In this document: positions 8,491 to 18,288 of the stretch, in pieces
How positions within the stretch are numbered: the first letter of the stretch is position 1
Layout: every line of letters starts with the position of its first letter
Assembly: GCA_020631485.1 (NCBI GenBank)
Contig: JAHDHC010000005.1
Span: forward strand, 12,661 to 76,660
Reading direction: 5' to 3'
Length of the DNA stretch: 64,000 nt
From: Candidatus Altimarinota bacterium
GTDB taxonomy: Bacteria; Patescibacteriota; Gracilibacteria; BD1-5; UBA6164
Notes under the pieces: model-generated
Database searches by the model: none
The model's input: only the letters and a program-made list of their open reading frames with translations
Told to the model about the DNA's origin: nothing
Position numbers and translations under genes: made by a program

Positions 8491-8769
8491 TTAACTGAGT
8501 AGTGGTTCTCATATTTGTCATTGTTGTCACAGGGCGTAGACACATTCTCAAAGTGTGTCATTTCTTACAACTCTGAGTATTATTGGTGTATCTGATCAAA
8601 TGGAAACTTCACACTCATTTGATCAAAGTAAATTTTCACACATATTTCGAATAGCTTCTGAAACTTGGTTGAGAGGGATTAAGGTATGCCCATATTCAGA
8701 ATCGCGAGCAAGTTTTTTAAGTGCTTCCTCTCAAGCTTTACCAATTGAATCTAAAGGTACTTGTTTCAT
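8491..8769 (-). CDS. Small hypothetical protein (92 aa)
   Basis: Visible only with UGA as glycine: seven in-frame TGA codons between ATG (MKQVPLDSIGKAGEEALKK...) and TAA. The protein is soluble with alternating charged and hydrophobic residues. The segment IGSDTPIILRVVRNDTLGE suggests a small alpha/beta fold. It is convergent with the foreign-looking cassette and returns to native codon use, so the cassette boundary lies between 8458 and 8491. Function unknown. Confidence 0.7.
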
Positions 8770-8899
8770 AGTGTTTTTAATAAATTATTATACCTATATG
8801 ATAACTGTAAAAAAAAATGTGTCAATTTATTCGAGATAATCTTTACAAATAAAAAAATCGCTATAGTATCAGGCGCGAATTGATTTTGTAAGAAATAGT

Positions 8900-10330
8900 A
8901 TGTTTATAGATGAAGTAAAAATCACGGTTATTTCCTGAAAATGAGGGGATGGACTTGTTTCGTGGAGGAGAGAAAAATACATCCCAAAATGAGGACCACG
9001 GGGGGGAAACGGAGGAAAATGAGGAGATGTATATATCATTACGAATGAAAATATCAATACCCTTTCTGACTATAGGCATAAAAAAGTCCTGAGGGCAGAA
9101 GATGGAGAAAAGTGAGGAACAAATACGATCTCATGAGCAAATGCTCCAGATTTATATCTCGAAGTTCCGGTAGGAACGATTATCAAAGATGCAGATACAG
9201 GAGAAAAGATTGTAGACCTTGATACACATAATCAAAAAGTCCTAATAGTAGAGTGAGGAAGGTGAGGATATGGGAATGCTCATTTTTGTTCGAGTGTCAG
9301 ACAAGCTCCAGCATTTGCTGAGCTCTGAGACATATGTGAACAAAGAGAGATTCAACTCGAGCTCAAACTTGTAGCAGATATTGGAATCATCGGAATCCCC
9401 AGTGCAGGGAAATCGACTCTTATATCCAATATCACAAATGTAAAGGCAAAAATATGAGATTATCCATTTACTACTCTTACACCAAATCTCTGAGTATTGG
9501 ATCATAAGTGAAAGAGTCTCGTGCTCGAAGATGTACCTGGGCTTATTCCTGGAGCGAGTGAAGGAAAATGACTTGGGATTGAGTTTCTCAAACATATCGA
9601 ACGCACGGGTGTACTCATGCATATGCTTGATCTTTACCGACTTGATAATGTTTTTGATGATTACGAAGATATCAGAAATGAGCTTGAGCAATTTTCTCAA
9701 TCAACTTTTGCTGCATCCCTCTCCTGAGAAGGAGAGGGAATTCAAGGGTGAGGTTTAATATCTAAACAAGAGATTGTTGTATTTTCAAAGGCTGATTTGC
9801 TTGATGGAGAGATGAAAGAACACATTGTCTCAGAATTTCAGAAAAAATATCCTGATGCAGTAGTATTTTGTATATCTGCAGCAACAGGAGAAGGGATAGA
9901 AGAGTTGAAAGATTATCTCGTGGATAATTTTGCTACTAACCCTCTAACCCCCTTGTCAGGGGGAACCGATTCTTCCCTTGATAAGGGAACTGAGGGGTTT
10001 GTTAAAAAATATGATCTTAAAAATAAAGTTGACCCTAAAAAGGTATTTGTGACATATCTCGGGGATATGAAGTTTGAAGCTCGAGGAAAGAGGCTCGAAC
10101 AGATCGTAAGAATGACAGATTTTGAGAACCCTGAGGCTGTGCTGAGAGTGTATGATGTGCTTGAAAAAATGATGGTGATCCGTGATGTAGAAAAACTTAT
10201 AAAAAAAGAAGTCTGAGAATGAGTAGATAATAGTTTCTTTTTTGAAGGAAATGAGGAAGATACCTTTGCTCCAGTTATTTCCATAGCATGAAAAGAAATT
10301 CCTCTTGATAGACTCAGATATAATTTATAG
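8900..10330 (+). CDS. obg: GTPase Obg/CgtA
   Basis: Essential GTPase of ribosome assembly and stress control. The N-terminal glycine-rich Obg fold begins [20 protein letters not shown], with many glycines as TGA. The GTPase P-loop is GIPSAGKST near residue 165 and the DxPG motif is [14 protein letters not shown]-terminal OCT-like domain ends the 476-residue protein, longer than the usual 420-440. The extra length is largely two palindromic repeats translated in frame: one just before the NKxD strand, one between the G domain and the OCT domain. The NKxD motif reads SKAD, with Ser for Asn, an unusual change that may affect guanine specificity. Family certain. Confidence 0.95.
9715..9756. repeat. 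Palindromic repeat inside obg, copy 1
   Basis: CCCTCTCCTGAGAAGGAGAGGG with tail AATTCAAGGGTGAGGTT. It is read in frame as SLSGEGEGIQGGGL, with TGA glycines in loop and tail. Confidence 0.85.
9937..10001. repeat. Palindromic repeat inside obg, copy 2
   Basis: Outer AACCCTC and GAGGGGTT enclose two hairpins, CCCCCTTGTCAGGGGG and TTCCCTTGATAAGGGAA. It is read in frame as [20 protein letters not shown] between the G domain and the C-terminal domain. Confidence 0.85.
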
Positions 10331-10524
10331 ATGTGTGTACTTATTTTTTACGAAAAATTTTGTTCCTATTTTGAAATTATAGATTGAGGGGAGGGAAGAG
10401 AGAAGATCAACAAATAGTAAAATATAGTGAAGCTATAATATATAAAGATGTAAAGATATATTTATGTCTTTATATTTTTTATTGTGATACAATTATTTTA
10501 GATATTAAAAACAAATATAAAAAT

Positions 10525-11037
10525 ATGACTGGAGTAGAACAATTTCTCAAACATGAGCAGCTAAAAACATACTTTTCATACCAAAGAAAAGAAGTAGTGA
10601 GTATTCTTGCTCTCAATCTCCATACAGTAGATACAAGTGCAAGTATGGACACCGTACTTGAAGATGTAGTTGAAGTATTTTTTGATAATGGAGGAAGATA
10701 CTTCAAGAAAATTGCTGATAAGTTAGATGATATGTCTCCATTCCTGAAAATCCTCTTGTATGATCAACGAATTATTGAGAGAGGAGCATTTTATGTCCTC
10801 ACATCAGAATGAGTGAAGTTTTATCTCAAAAATACTTACTGAGAGACAATCGCTTACTATTATGCAAATATTATAGAAAGACTCTCTGAAGTTTCAGAAA
10901 TCCCTGGGGAAGACTTTAGAGACTCAGTTCCAGAAATCTTTGCAAATGATATATATCAAAACCTCACTGATCTTCAAAATCTTTGACTCATAAAGATGAC
11001 GGTATGAAGAGGGGATGATTATATGATCAGTGTGTAG
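10525..11037 (+). CDS. Hypothetical cytoplasmic protein (170 aa)
   Basis: Soluble, mostly helical protein without signal peptide or membrane segment; TGA codons at EGVKF, YGETI, LGLIK and VGRGD are read as glycine. The C-terminal part (YQNLTDLQNLGLIKMTVGRGDDYMISV) resembles the wing of a winged-helix domain, but that is only an impression. The ATG at 10525 is chosen because the upstream in-frame stretch is AT-rich with poor coding character. A terminator follows. The family is not recognised. Confidence 0.75.
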
Positions 11038-11050
11038 AAAAATTAGTTTT

Positions 11051-11076
11051 AAAAAGAGCTATTTGCTCTTTTTTTG
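11051..11076 (+). terminator. Terminator after the 170-aa gene
   Basis: AAAAAGAGC-TATTT-GCTCTTTTTTT. Confidence 0.9.
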
Positions 11077-11121
11077 TTTTGAAATACTATGTTCTAGATT
11101 ATTTTTATAATATTTTGAACT

Positions 11122-11571
11122 ATGTATTTTTGGAACATTCAGAAACTGGAAGAGGACTTAAAGAAATGATTGAGTGAAAAAGAAGATATGAAATACCTTC
11201 TTTTGCTCATGGCTTTGTTTATGCTTGCAACTATTCCTATGGTCACAAACCCAAATATGTATGACTATATACTTGGTATATCTATGGTTATATTTACGAT
11301 TATTGAAGTCCTGACCCTCTACAAGTTCAATAAATGAGAAAAGGGAAAAAACTTTCTCAGTAGATATCTCTCTATCTGATGGGTTATGATGATCCGTACT
11401 CTCGTCTTTGTGATGATTCCTCTTGTTATTCTCTATATTTTGGCAAATATTTTTTTTCTCGGTAATCCTGATTTTGAGAGTTCTAATATATCAGATATCG
11501 TTCTCAATATAGTATATCTCTCAATATATCTCTATCTTCAGATCCAATCATTTAAAAGAGTGAATGTATAA
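11122..11571 (+). CDS. Membrane protein (149 aa)
   Basis: Four hydrophobic segments can be seen: near residues 24-42 (YLLLLMALFMLATIP), 50-68, 88-112 and 130-143. The N-terminus MYFWNIQKLEEDLKKGLSEKED is charged and amphipathic, so it probably faces the cytoplasm. TGA codons at KKG, KGE and IGW are glycines. It follows a terminator, so it has its own promoter. No family recognised. Confidence 0.75.
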
Positions 11572-11591
11572 AAATTAAAAACAATAGAGGG

Positions 11592-12266
11592 TTAGTCCTT
11601 TTCTGGGAAATATTCATGTAATAACATTAAGATTTTTGGTGTATTAAATCAAGACTCTAAAAGAGTTGTATCAACTCTTAATACAATCTTTTCTTTTATT
11701 AATTTCAACATTTCTTCAATCCATTTTACATTTTCTTTTCATAAATCTAGCATTGGACATCATTGATAAGACTCAAAGTATTTTATCCTTGTAGATTCTC
11801 TGAGAGTGCTTTCTATTTCATCTTTCGTTGTATCGATATATTTCTCTTCTATTACTTTGTAAACAATATGACTTATTCTATTTATGCTACTTCAACTAAC
11901 TCAATTGGACATAGTCTTTAGTAAGAGAAAAATTACTAATCTATCAGATATACCAAACATTTTTTGTAATAGTATGAGAGAAATTATTTCACTAATTCAA
12001 GTTCAAATTGGAGCAGTTAAATCATCTAATCCTTCAGTATATCTATCTAAGATTGAAAATAGAGCTTCTTCTATTATTTTTGTAACTGATTCATACTGAT
12101 TTCAAGTGTTATCAACTATTTTGCTAATATCATCGTTTGTGATATCTATAACTATAACTTCTAGTCAGTTCAATATTTTTATGGCTTCATATGCGGATTT
12201 TCTAAATAAATCTAGTGCATCTTTGTTTTCGGATTCTATTTGACTTCATTTACAGTGAGTGTTCAT
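11592..12266 (-). CDS. Hypothetical protein (224 aa)
   Basis: Reads from ATG (MNTHCKGSQIESENKDALDL...) to TAA with about ten in-frame TGA glycines. It is rich in Ile, Leu and Glu, predicted helical, with a Gly-rich hydrophobic middle (LTAPIGTGISEIISLILLQKMFGI) that could be one or two membrane-associated helices. A WIEEMLKLIKEKIVLRVDTTLL stretch near the C-terminus is amphipathic. The family is not recognised. It is convergent with the gene to the left. Confidence 0.7.
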
Positions 12267-12392
12267 AAAATTTATTTATGATATTTTTAAAAAGTATATT
12301 TTAATTTTTATGAAATAAGTGTCAATTTGAATGTCAATTTGCTCTTTTGGTTTTTTAGTATACTATGCAGATCATAAAAATAATATAGAATC

Positions 12393-13469
12393 ATGAAGTT
12401 TAACTTAGATAATCTTGTAGAGGAGTTTGGAGAGCTCGAGATGAAGCTTGGAGATCCAGACGTTTTTAAAGATCAAAAAAAAGTGAGAGAAGTAGCTACG
12501 AGAAAAAAGTCTATAGAATCGGCAGTTGAGCTCTACAAGAGCTACAAGCAACTTAATGAGTCTCTTGTAGAAAACAAAGAAATGCTTGATTCAGAAAAAG
12601 ACGAGGAGATGCGAGATTTGCTCAAGTCTGAAATATCAGAAGCTGAAAATACAATTCCAGAAATGGAAGAAAAACTTACAATTGCACTTCTCCCAACTGA
12701 TCCTAATGATGAAAAAAATATCATAGTCGAGCTTCGTGCAGGAACATGAGGAGATGAAGCTGCACTTTTTGCAGGAGAGCTAGCAAGAGCTTATTTGGTA
12801 TTTGCTGAAGAAGAATGATTTAAAGTTGAGATAACAGAAAGAACGGATAATGAAACAGGAGGCGTAAAAGAAATGATTTTTGAAGTAAAAGGAGATTGAG
12901 CTTATTCTAGATTTAAGTTTGAGTCATGAGTACATCGTGTCCAGAGAATACCTGAAACAGAAAGTAAAGGGAGAGTACATACCTCGGCTATCACGGTTGC
13001 TATTATGCCAGAAGTTGATGAAATAGATATAGAGATAAAAGATGAAGATGTAGAGATGAGTTTTTGTAGAGCATCAGGTGCTGGAGGACAGCATGTAAAC
13101 AAGACTGATAGTGCCGTAAACCTAAGACATAAACCAACAGGGATCACAGTATTTTGCCAGGATGGAAGAAGTCAGCACAAAAATAGAGAAAAAGCACGGA
13201 ATATTCTCAGATCAAGAATATATGCGCACGAAGAAGAAAAGAGACAAAAAGAGCTCTGAGAAGCAAGACTTGCACAGGTCTGAAGTGGAGATAGATCAGA
13301 AAAGATTAGGACCTATAACTTCCCACAAGATCGTGTGACAGACCACAGAATCTGACAAAATTTCTCTGGAATCCCTTGAATTATGTCATGAAAACTCAAG
13401 CCCATAGTAGATGCCTGTGCCGTAGCTGACGAGCAAGCTCGCCTCGAGCAAGCAGGAAAGGGGATGTAA
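12393..13469 (+). CDS. prfA: Peptide chain release factor 1
   Basis: Recognises UAA and UAG and releases the finished protein. It has 358 residues, the normal length. The codon-recognition tripeptide P-x-T is PET at residues 187-189 ([14 protein letters not shown]), and the catalytic GGQ is at 231-233 ([14 protein letters not shown]). This is RF1, not RF2, whose tripeptide is SPF. It fits a genome where only UAA and UAG end genes. The window has no RF2. The next gene begins 12 bases after the stop, so they may be co-transcribed. Identity certain. Confidence 0.97.
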
Positions 13470-13481
13470 TTGAAATATAAT

Positions 13482-13880
13482 ATGGAATTAGGCACAAGAG
13501 AAGAGTGGAATAAACGACCGGTGGATTTGATAAGTGATGATTGATGCCATTTTTGTGATGAATGGCTAGATGAGAGGTATACAATTTGGGAATGAGAGTT
13601 TTGGAGAATTCTCGTAAATAAGTATCCCTACACTTGAGACATTTTTCACATTTTGTTAGTCCCAAAAAAACACTATGAGAAGTCTACTGATGTACCAAGT
13701 GATGAATGGAAAGAAATATCTAAAGCTCATAAATTTATCGAATGATATTTTGGGGATCTAGATTATTTCTCATTTACTCGTGAAACATTTTGAAGTAGAA
13801 GCTTAAAACACTTGCATATACACTTTATAAGATGAAACTCTCCAGCCAAAAGAATTATTGATATGATAAAAAACTATTAA
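13482..13880 (+). CDS. HIT-like nucleotide-binding protein
   Basis: 132 residues. An N-terminal CHFC pair could bind zinc. The core NKYPYTGDIFHILLVPKKHYEK matches the central strand region of the histidine-triad fold, and LKHLHIHFI gives the H-x-H-x-H triad near residue 115. HIT proteins hydrolyse or transfer nucleotides from substrates such as AMP-lysine or Ap4A. It sits 12 bases after prfA and ends at a terminator, so probably the second gene of a prfA operon. Family likely, substrate unknown. Confidence 0.8.
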
Positions 13881-13916
13881 AAATCAATTCACGATAAAGT
13901 GAATTGATTTTTTTGT
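13881..13916 (+). terminator. Terminator after the HIT-like gene
   Basis: AAATCAATTCAC-GATAAA-GTGAATTGATTT followed by a T-run. Confidence 0.92.
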
Positions 13917-13983
13917 TGAAAGGATTATTATTTATGGTGAATAATAATTCTGTCACTTTTCGTGACTCAAGTCGTTATATTAG

Positions 13984-14544
13984 ATGGACACAGAGACCTT
14001 ACATATCCAGAATTGCCAGCTTGGGAAGCATGATTCTTTTTCTTTTTTGTATGAGAAGTATATCGATGAGATATATAAGTTCGTGTATCTCAAAACTTAT
14101 GATACTCCAAAGGCAGAAGATATTACGAGTGAAGTTTTTGTAAAAGCGCTCAATTCTATATCTACTTTTAAACTTGATGCAGGAGCAAACTTTAGAGCAT
14201 GGCTCTATAGAATAGCCTATAATCAAGTGGTTGATACGTTTAAAAAAGAAAAGGAAATAGTAACCTTTGAGGACTATATAGAGGATGGAATAGAGCACGA
14301 TATAGGAAGGCAGATTGACGACAAAGAAAAACTGAAATCAGTTTTTGCCCTTCTTGCAAAGCAAAAAGAAGAGCACCGTGATATAGCAATCATGAGAATC
14401 TGGAATGGACTCAGTTATAAAGAGATAGCAGAAATAACAGGGAAATCTGAAGTGAATTGTAAAAAGATATTTTCTCGTATGATGGCTGTAGTCCATGCAA
14501 ATTTTGTATTTTTGATAGCATGTATGCTTTACTTTGTTTTATAA
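13984..14544 (+). CDS. ECF-type RNA polymerase sigma factor
   Basis: Alternative sigma factor of 186 residues. Region 2 covers about residues 18-85, including FLYEKYIDEIYKFVYLKT, the DITSEVFVKAL core-binding stretch and FRAWLYRIAYNQVVDTF for -10 recognition. Region 4 (about 115-165) holds the helix-turn-helix LSYKEIAEITGKSEVNCKKIF. The last 17 residues are hydrophobic (FVFLIACMLYFVL), unusual for a sigma factor, perhaps a membrane-tethering tail. The next gene, 6 bases on, encodes a single-pass protein that may be its regulator. The downstream surface genes may be targets. No TGA codon occurs in this frame. Family strong. Confidence 0.88.
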   Translation: MDTETLHIQNCQLGKHDSFSFLYEKYIDEIYKFVYLKTYDTPKAEDITSEVFVKALNSISTFKLDAGANFRAWLYRIAYNQVVDTFKKEKEIVTFEDYIEDGIEHDIGRQIDDKEKLKSVFALLAKQKEEHRDIAIMRIWNGLSYKEIAEITGKSEVNCKKIFSRMMAVVHANFVFLIACMLYFVL

Positions 14545-14550
14545 AACAGG

Positions 14551-15852
14551 ATGTTAAAGAGCACTAAAAAAATCTTGGATGAGTTATATGAAATCGATCC
14601 AAATTTCAAGACTCAAGCAAAAAGCCTCAAGAGCCTTGTGGTATTTTTGGAACACCATAATCCTCAAGTTCAAGCTTCAAAAGAATTTAAAAATAAACTC
14701 AAAAATAAACTCAATACGATCTGAGAGTTTAAACAAATACAGCCTAAATCAAAGATGAATTTTATGGGGATCATAAGACCTCTGTTTTTGACTATTTTTT
14801 GAGTTTTTGTTTTACTTCAGTTTCATAACTTCCTGTCTATCAAACATGCGGAACTAGTAGCAACTCGTGCGCTTTTGTCTGAAAAGCAAGAAGAAAGTGT
14901 TTTTGTATGATCAGACGATGTATCAGAACCATCTGATATAAACATTCTTTGAGATCTAAACGAAGAAGAAAACATAGAAGATCCTGATACGCTGAGTAAT
15001 ACAGAAAATACTACAGAACAAGTTGATGATGATACAAACGAAGACAGAGTTGATGAACCAGCTGTATCTCAAGCTTCTCAAGAAGCTTCATCTGTATCAA
15101 GTACTACTGAATCTCGTGTGACTCCCCAAGAAAGTTCAGAACAGCTACAACAAACTCAAACACAAGATATAGAGTCTTTTGATTCTCAAGCTCAGCAAAG
15201 TGAAGATATTCCTCAAGATCAATCAACACTCTCAGACCAAGAACAATCATCTGCTCTAGATAATGCAGAACAAAGTAGTGAACAAAATACACAAGAAAGT
15301 CAAAATGTCTCAACTATGACTGTTGAAGATGACGAATCAGCTCCTAGCCCCGAGCAAGAAGCACCAACGACTGTTTCAAACACCGAAGAGGCTTCTACGA
15401 CTTCTTCATCGAATAAGCAAGAACAAGCGGAAAATACGGAGGATAATGCTGATATGCAAGAATCTTCTACGACAGTGAGAACTGTTTTTAGTTCAGAAAG
15501 ATGAGGGTGAGACTCAGAAATGACGAATTCTGCATCAACTGATACAACTAAACAAGATGATCAAGTAGATGAAGACAAAGAGAGCTCCCCAAATACTTCA
15601 TGAGATCAAGCCGATGATGCTAACGAAGAGACGAATACTTCAGATTCACAAGAAACTCAAGCAAAGAGAACTGACTATTATCGTTGTGATGCTGGGAAGA
15701 TCCAATACATCGATGAAGTAGATAAAAGAAGAATCATAAAGACATACTGTTCGGAAAAATGATGAGAGTACAATAGAGAAACCTACGAATGTATGATAAA
15801 TGTGAAAAAATGAGTCTCGATAGACTACATAGAGAGAGATTTGTGTCAGTAA
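14551..15852 (+). CDS. Single-pass membrane protein, possible anti-sigma factor
   Basis: Reads through several TGA glycines to give 433 residues. Residues 1-70 are a basic cytoplasmic part, 73-92 a transmembrane helix (PLFLTIFGVFVLLQF). The outer region, about 105-365, is low-complexity and rich in Ser, Thr, Gln, Glu and Asp, a flexible stalk. The last 65 residues carry four Cys (YRCDAG, TYCSEK, YECMIN, DLCQ) and may fold by disulfides. Position right after an ECF sigma gene and the in-out topology suggest an anti-sigma factor or surface sensor, but the cytoplasmic part has no anti-sigma motif I can name. Confidence 0.7.
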
Positions 15853-15920
15853 TATGTCACAGAATCTTAGTAGAGTAGTTATAGATAATAGAGAATATTT
15901 TAATAGTTAAAAGATAGTAT

Positions 15921-18209
15921 ATGAAAAAAGTACTTGTGATAGGACTTATGTTTTTTTTAGGTATAGGGTCAGTGAGCGCCTTGGACATAGATGATACTCA
16001 GATCGAAGATGCTTTGGCTGATAAAGAAGCAAAAGAACTTGAAGTAGACTTTCGTATGAAGAGTTTTCAAAGTTGTGACAATATGGAAGATGTCATGAAC
16101 GATTATTTTAAAGGTTACTGGAAAAACCAAGGTGGTTCAGTAAATAGAGGCTGATTTTTCCCAGTTCCTATGATGCTTGAGGATTCAGTACTCCAAGAAT
16201 CTGCCGATTTTAGTGAATCTTCTACTACTGCAAAATCAGCAGTGACATGAGAAGTATGAGGAGGTGGAGGAACTAATTTTTCCAAAACAAACACACAAGT
16301 ACAATGAGTAGACGAATCAGATATCGTAAAAACAGATGGAATACGTAGTTATTATTATAACGCAACACAAAAAGCTGTATTTATCATTGAGAATAATACC
16401 ATCCAAAAAAAGATAAAGATCCCTCAAAGTATGTATAGTGCCCAACTCTATGTAGCAAATAATAAGCTCGTTATTATAACAACAGGAACATCACGTACAG
16501 ATTATAGTAAAAGAGGGTATTTTATAAATAGAAACTCAAAAACCTATACTATGGTTTTTGACGTATCAGAGAGTAGTAAACCAAAACTCGAAAAGCTCTA
16601 CATGAGTGATGGATATTATTCTCAATCACGTAGAATTGGAGATCTTGTGTATGTACTTAGTACAAACTCTATGAATTTTCCATACTACTCCTATAAATCA
16701 GAAGAAGATATAGATATAGTTGCATCAAAAGTTATCCCTAGAAAAATAGAACTTACCCTCACAAGTAATACTGAAGAGCAAAACTTGAGCATCAAAGGTA
16801 AATCATTTCCATACAATATCAAAGGATGAGCTGTAGCAAAGTGTAATGATATAGAATATGTCTTTCCTGACGAGGATACCATGAAAAACTACAGTATCAG
16901 CCCAAGTTACAACATCATATCAGTTATAGATATAGAAAATACTGATGCTGAAGTTTCAACGAAACTTATCGCTTGATCAAACAATGAAGTATATATGAGT
17001 ATGGATAACCTCTATCTTAGTTCCTCAATGTCTATGAATTATGATTTCTCATGTCCAACATGGGGAAGGTGTTTTATGCCATTTTATAACAGAGGTCAAA
17101 ATACTCTCCTTCATAAGCTCAATATAAAAGGAAAGACTCTTGCGTATCAGGACTCTACCATCATCCCATGAAGTCCACTGACACAGTATAGTATGGATGA
17201 AAATGCATGAAATTTCAGAGTCATTACCCAAGAATACTATCCAGAAAGATCTACATGACTCTATATTCTCGATGAAGATTTACAGATGAAAGGGAGTCTC
17301 ACATGACTTGGAAAAACAGAAGACTTTAAGAGTTCTAGGTTCATGGGGGATAAACTCTATCTCGTGACCTTTCAACAAATAGATCCGTTCTTTGTGATTG
17401 ACGTTTCAGATGCTACACAACCAGAAGTGCTTGGTGAACTCAAAATGCCAGGATATAGCACCTATCTTCATCCATATGACGATACTCATATAATAGGTCT
17501 TGGACAAGCAACTGAAGAACTAGAACAAGGAAGAGTTCGTAATGGAGGATTAAAAGTTGATCTCTATGAAGTAAATTATGATAAAAAATGTGGAGATACT
17601 GATCTCAGTCCTGAGGAAAATGAGAAGTGTGATTCATGAGATTATAAATGAATCATCGTGAAACAAAAATATACGCAAAATTTCTGAGAACAGGGAAGTT
17701 ATTCAGAAGCGCTCTACAATCCAAGAATGTTTATATGGAACAAATCGCAAAATCGTCTTTTGCTCCCAGCAAGTTTGTATAAAAATGATAGTGTAGATAT
17801 ATATTCGAGAACAGATTTTTTCCAAGGAGTATTATCTATAAATATAGATAAAGACTCATGAATCACAGAAGGTCCACGCATAAGTCATATGGACACTTCA
17901 GGAGCCGAGGCTGAAAGAAAGAAAGAATGTGAAAAATATACAAATATACCTAAAGAACCAGAGTGCAAACAACTCATCTGATGATGAGAATACTGTGGAT
18001 CATCAAGAAGAGAAACATATGTTCCTAACTATTGTTTTGCAGATTCGCCTATATGAGAATATATAGCTTCAAGAAGTTGGAACTACAGCAAAAGTTTCAT
18101 ACAAAGAGCCTTATATATAGGAGATACTGTTCTTACATTTTCTGATGAACAATTTCAAACCCACGACATAAATAGCTGAGATAAAAAGAGTTCTTTGTAT
18201 ATGAAGTAA
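15921..18209 (+). CDS. Secreted beta-propeller domain protein
   Basis: 762 residues with signal peptide MKKVLVIGLMFFLGIGSVSA. After an acidic linker and a poly-Gly stretch the region VQGVDESDIVKTDGIRSYYY matches the start of the secreted beta-propeller family (PF09826 type). Repeated blade-like units of about 45-60 residues follow, such as MVFDVSESSKPKLEKLYM and FFVIDVSDATQPEVLGELKM. Many glycines are TGA. A C-terminal Cys-containing part ends the protein. It is probably exposed on the surface for protein or glycan binding. It follows the sigma/anti-sigma-like pair after a 68-base gap, so it may be in the same regulon. Confidence 0.85.
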
Positions 18210-18249
18210 AAAAGATACATGCCAGACAAAAGCTTTGCTTTTCTCATCA

Positions 18250-18288
18250 AAAAAAATAGTATAAACCATATATTTATGCTATTTTTTT
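18250..18288 (+). terminator. Hairpin between propeller gene and prepilin start
   Basis: AAAATAGTATAAA pairs with TTTATGCTATTTT, followed by T-rich sequence. The prepilin ATG starts at the base after the T-run, so the hairpin also lies in the prepilin 5' leader. Confidence 0.7.

Noticed and set aside
9242-9700. 152-aa reverse ORF opposite obg
   Set aside because: Antisense shadow of the Obg G domain; no family resemblance.
15118-15504. Low-complexity Ser/Gln-rich stretch as a separate gene
   Set aside because: It is an inner part of the 433-aa membrane protein once UGA is glycine.
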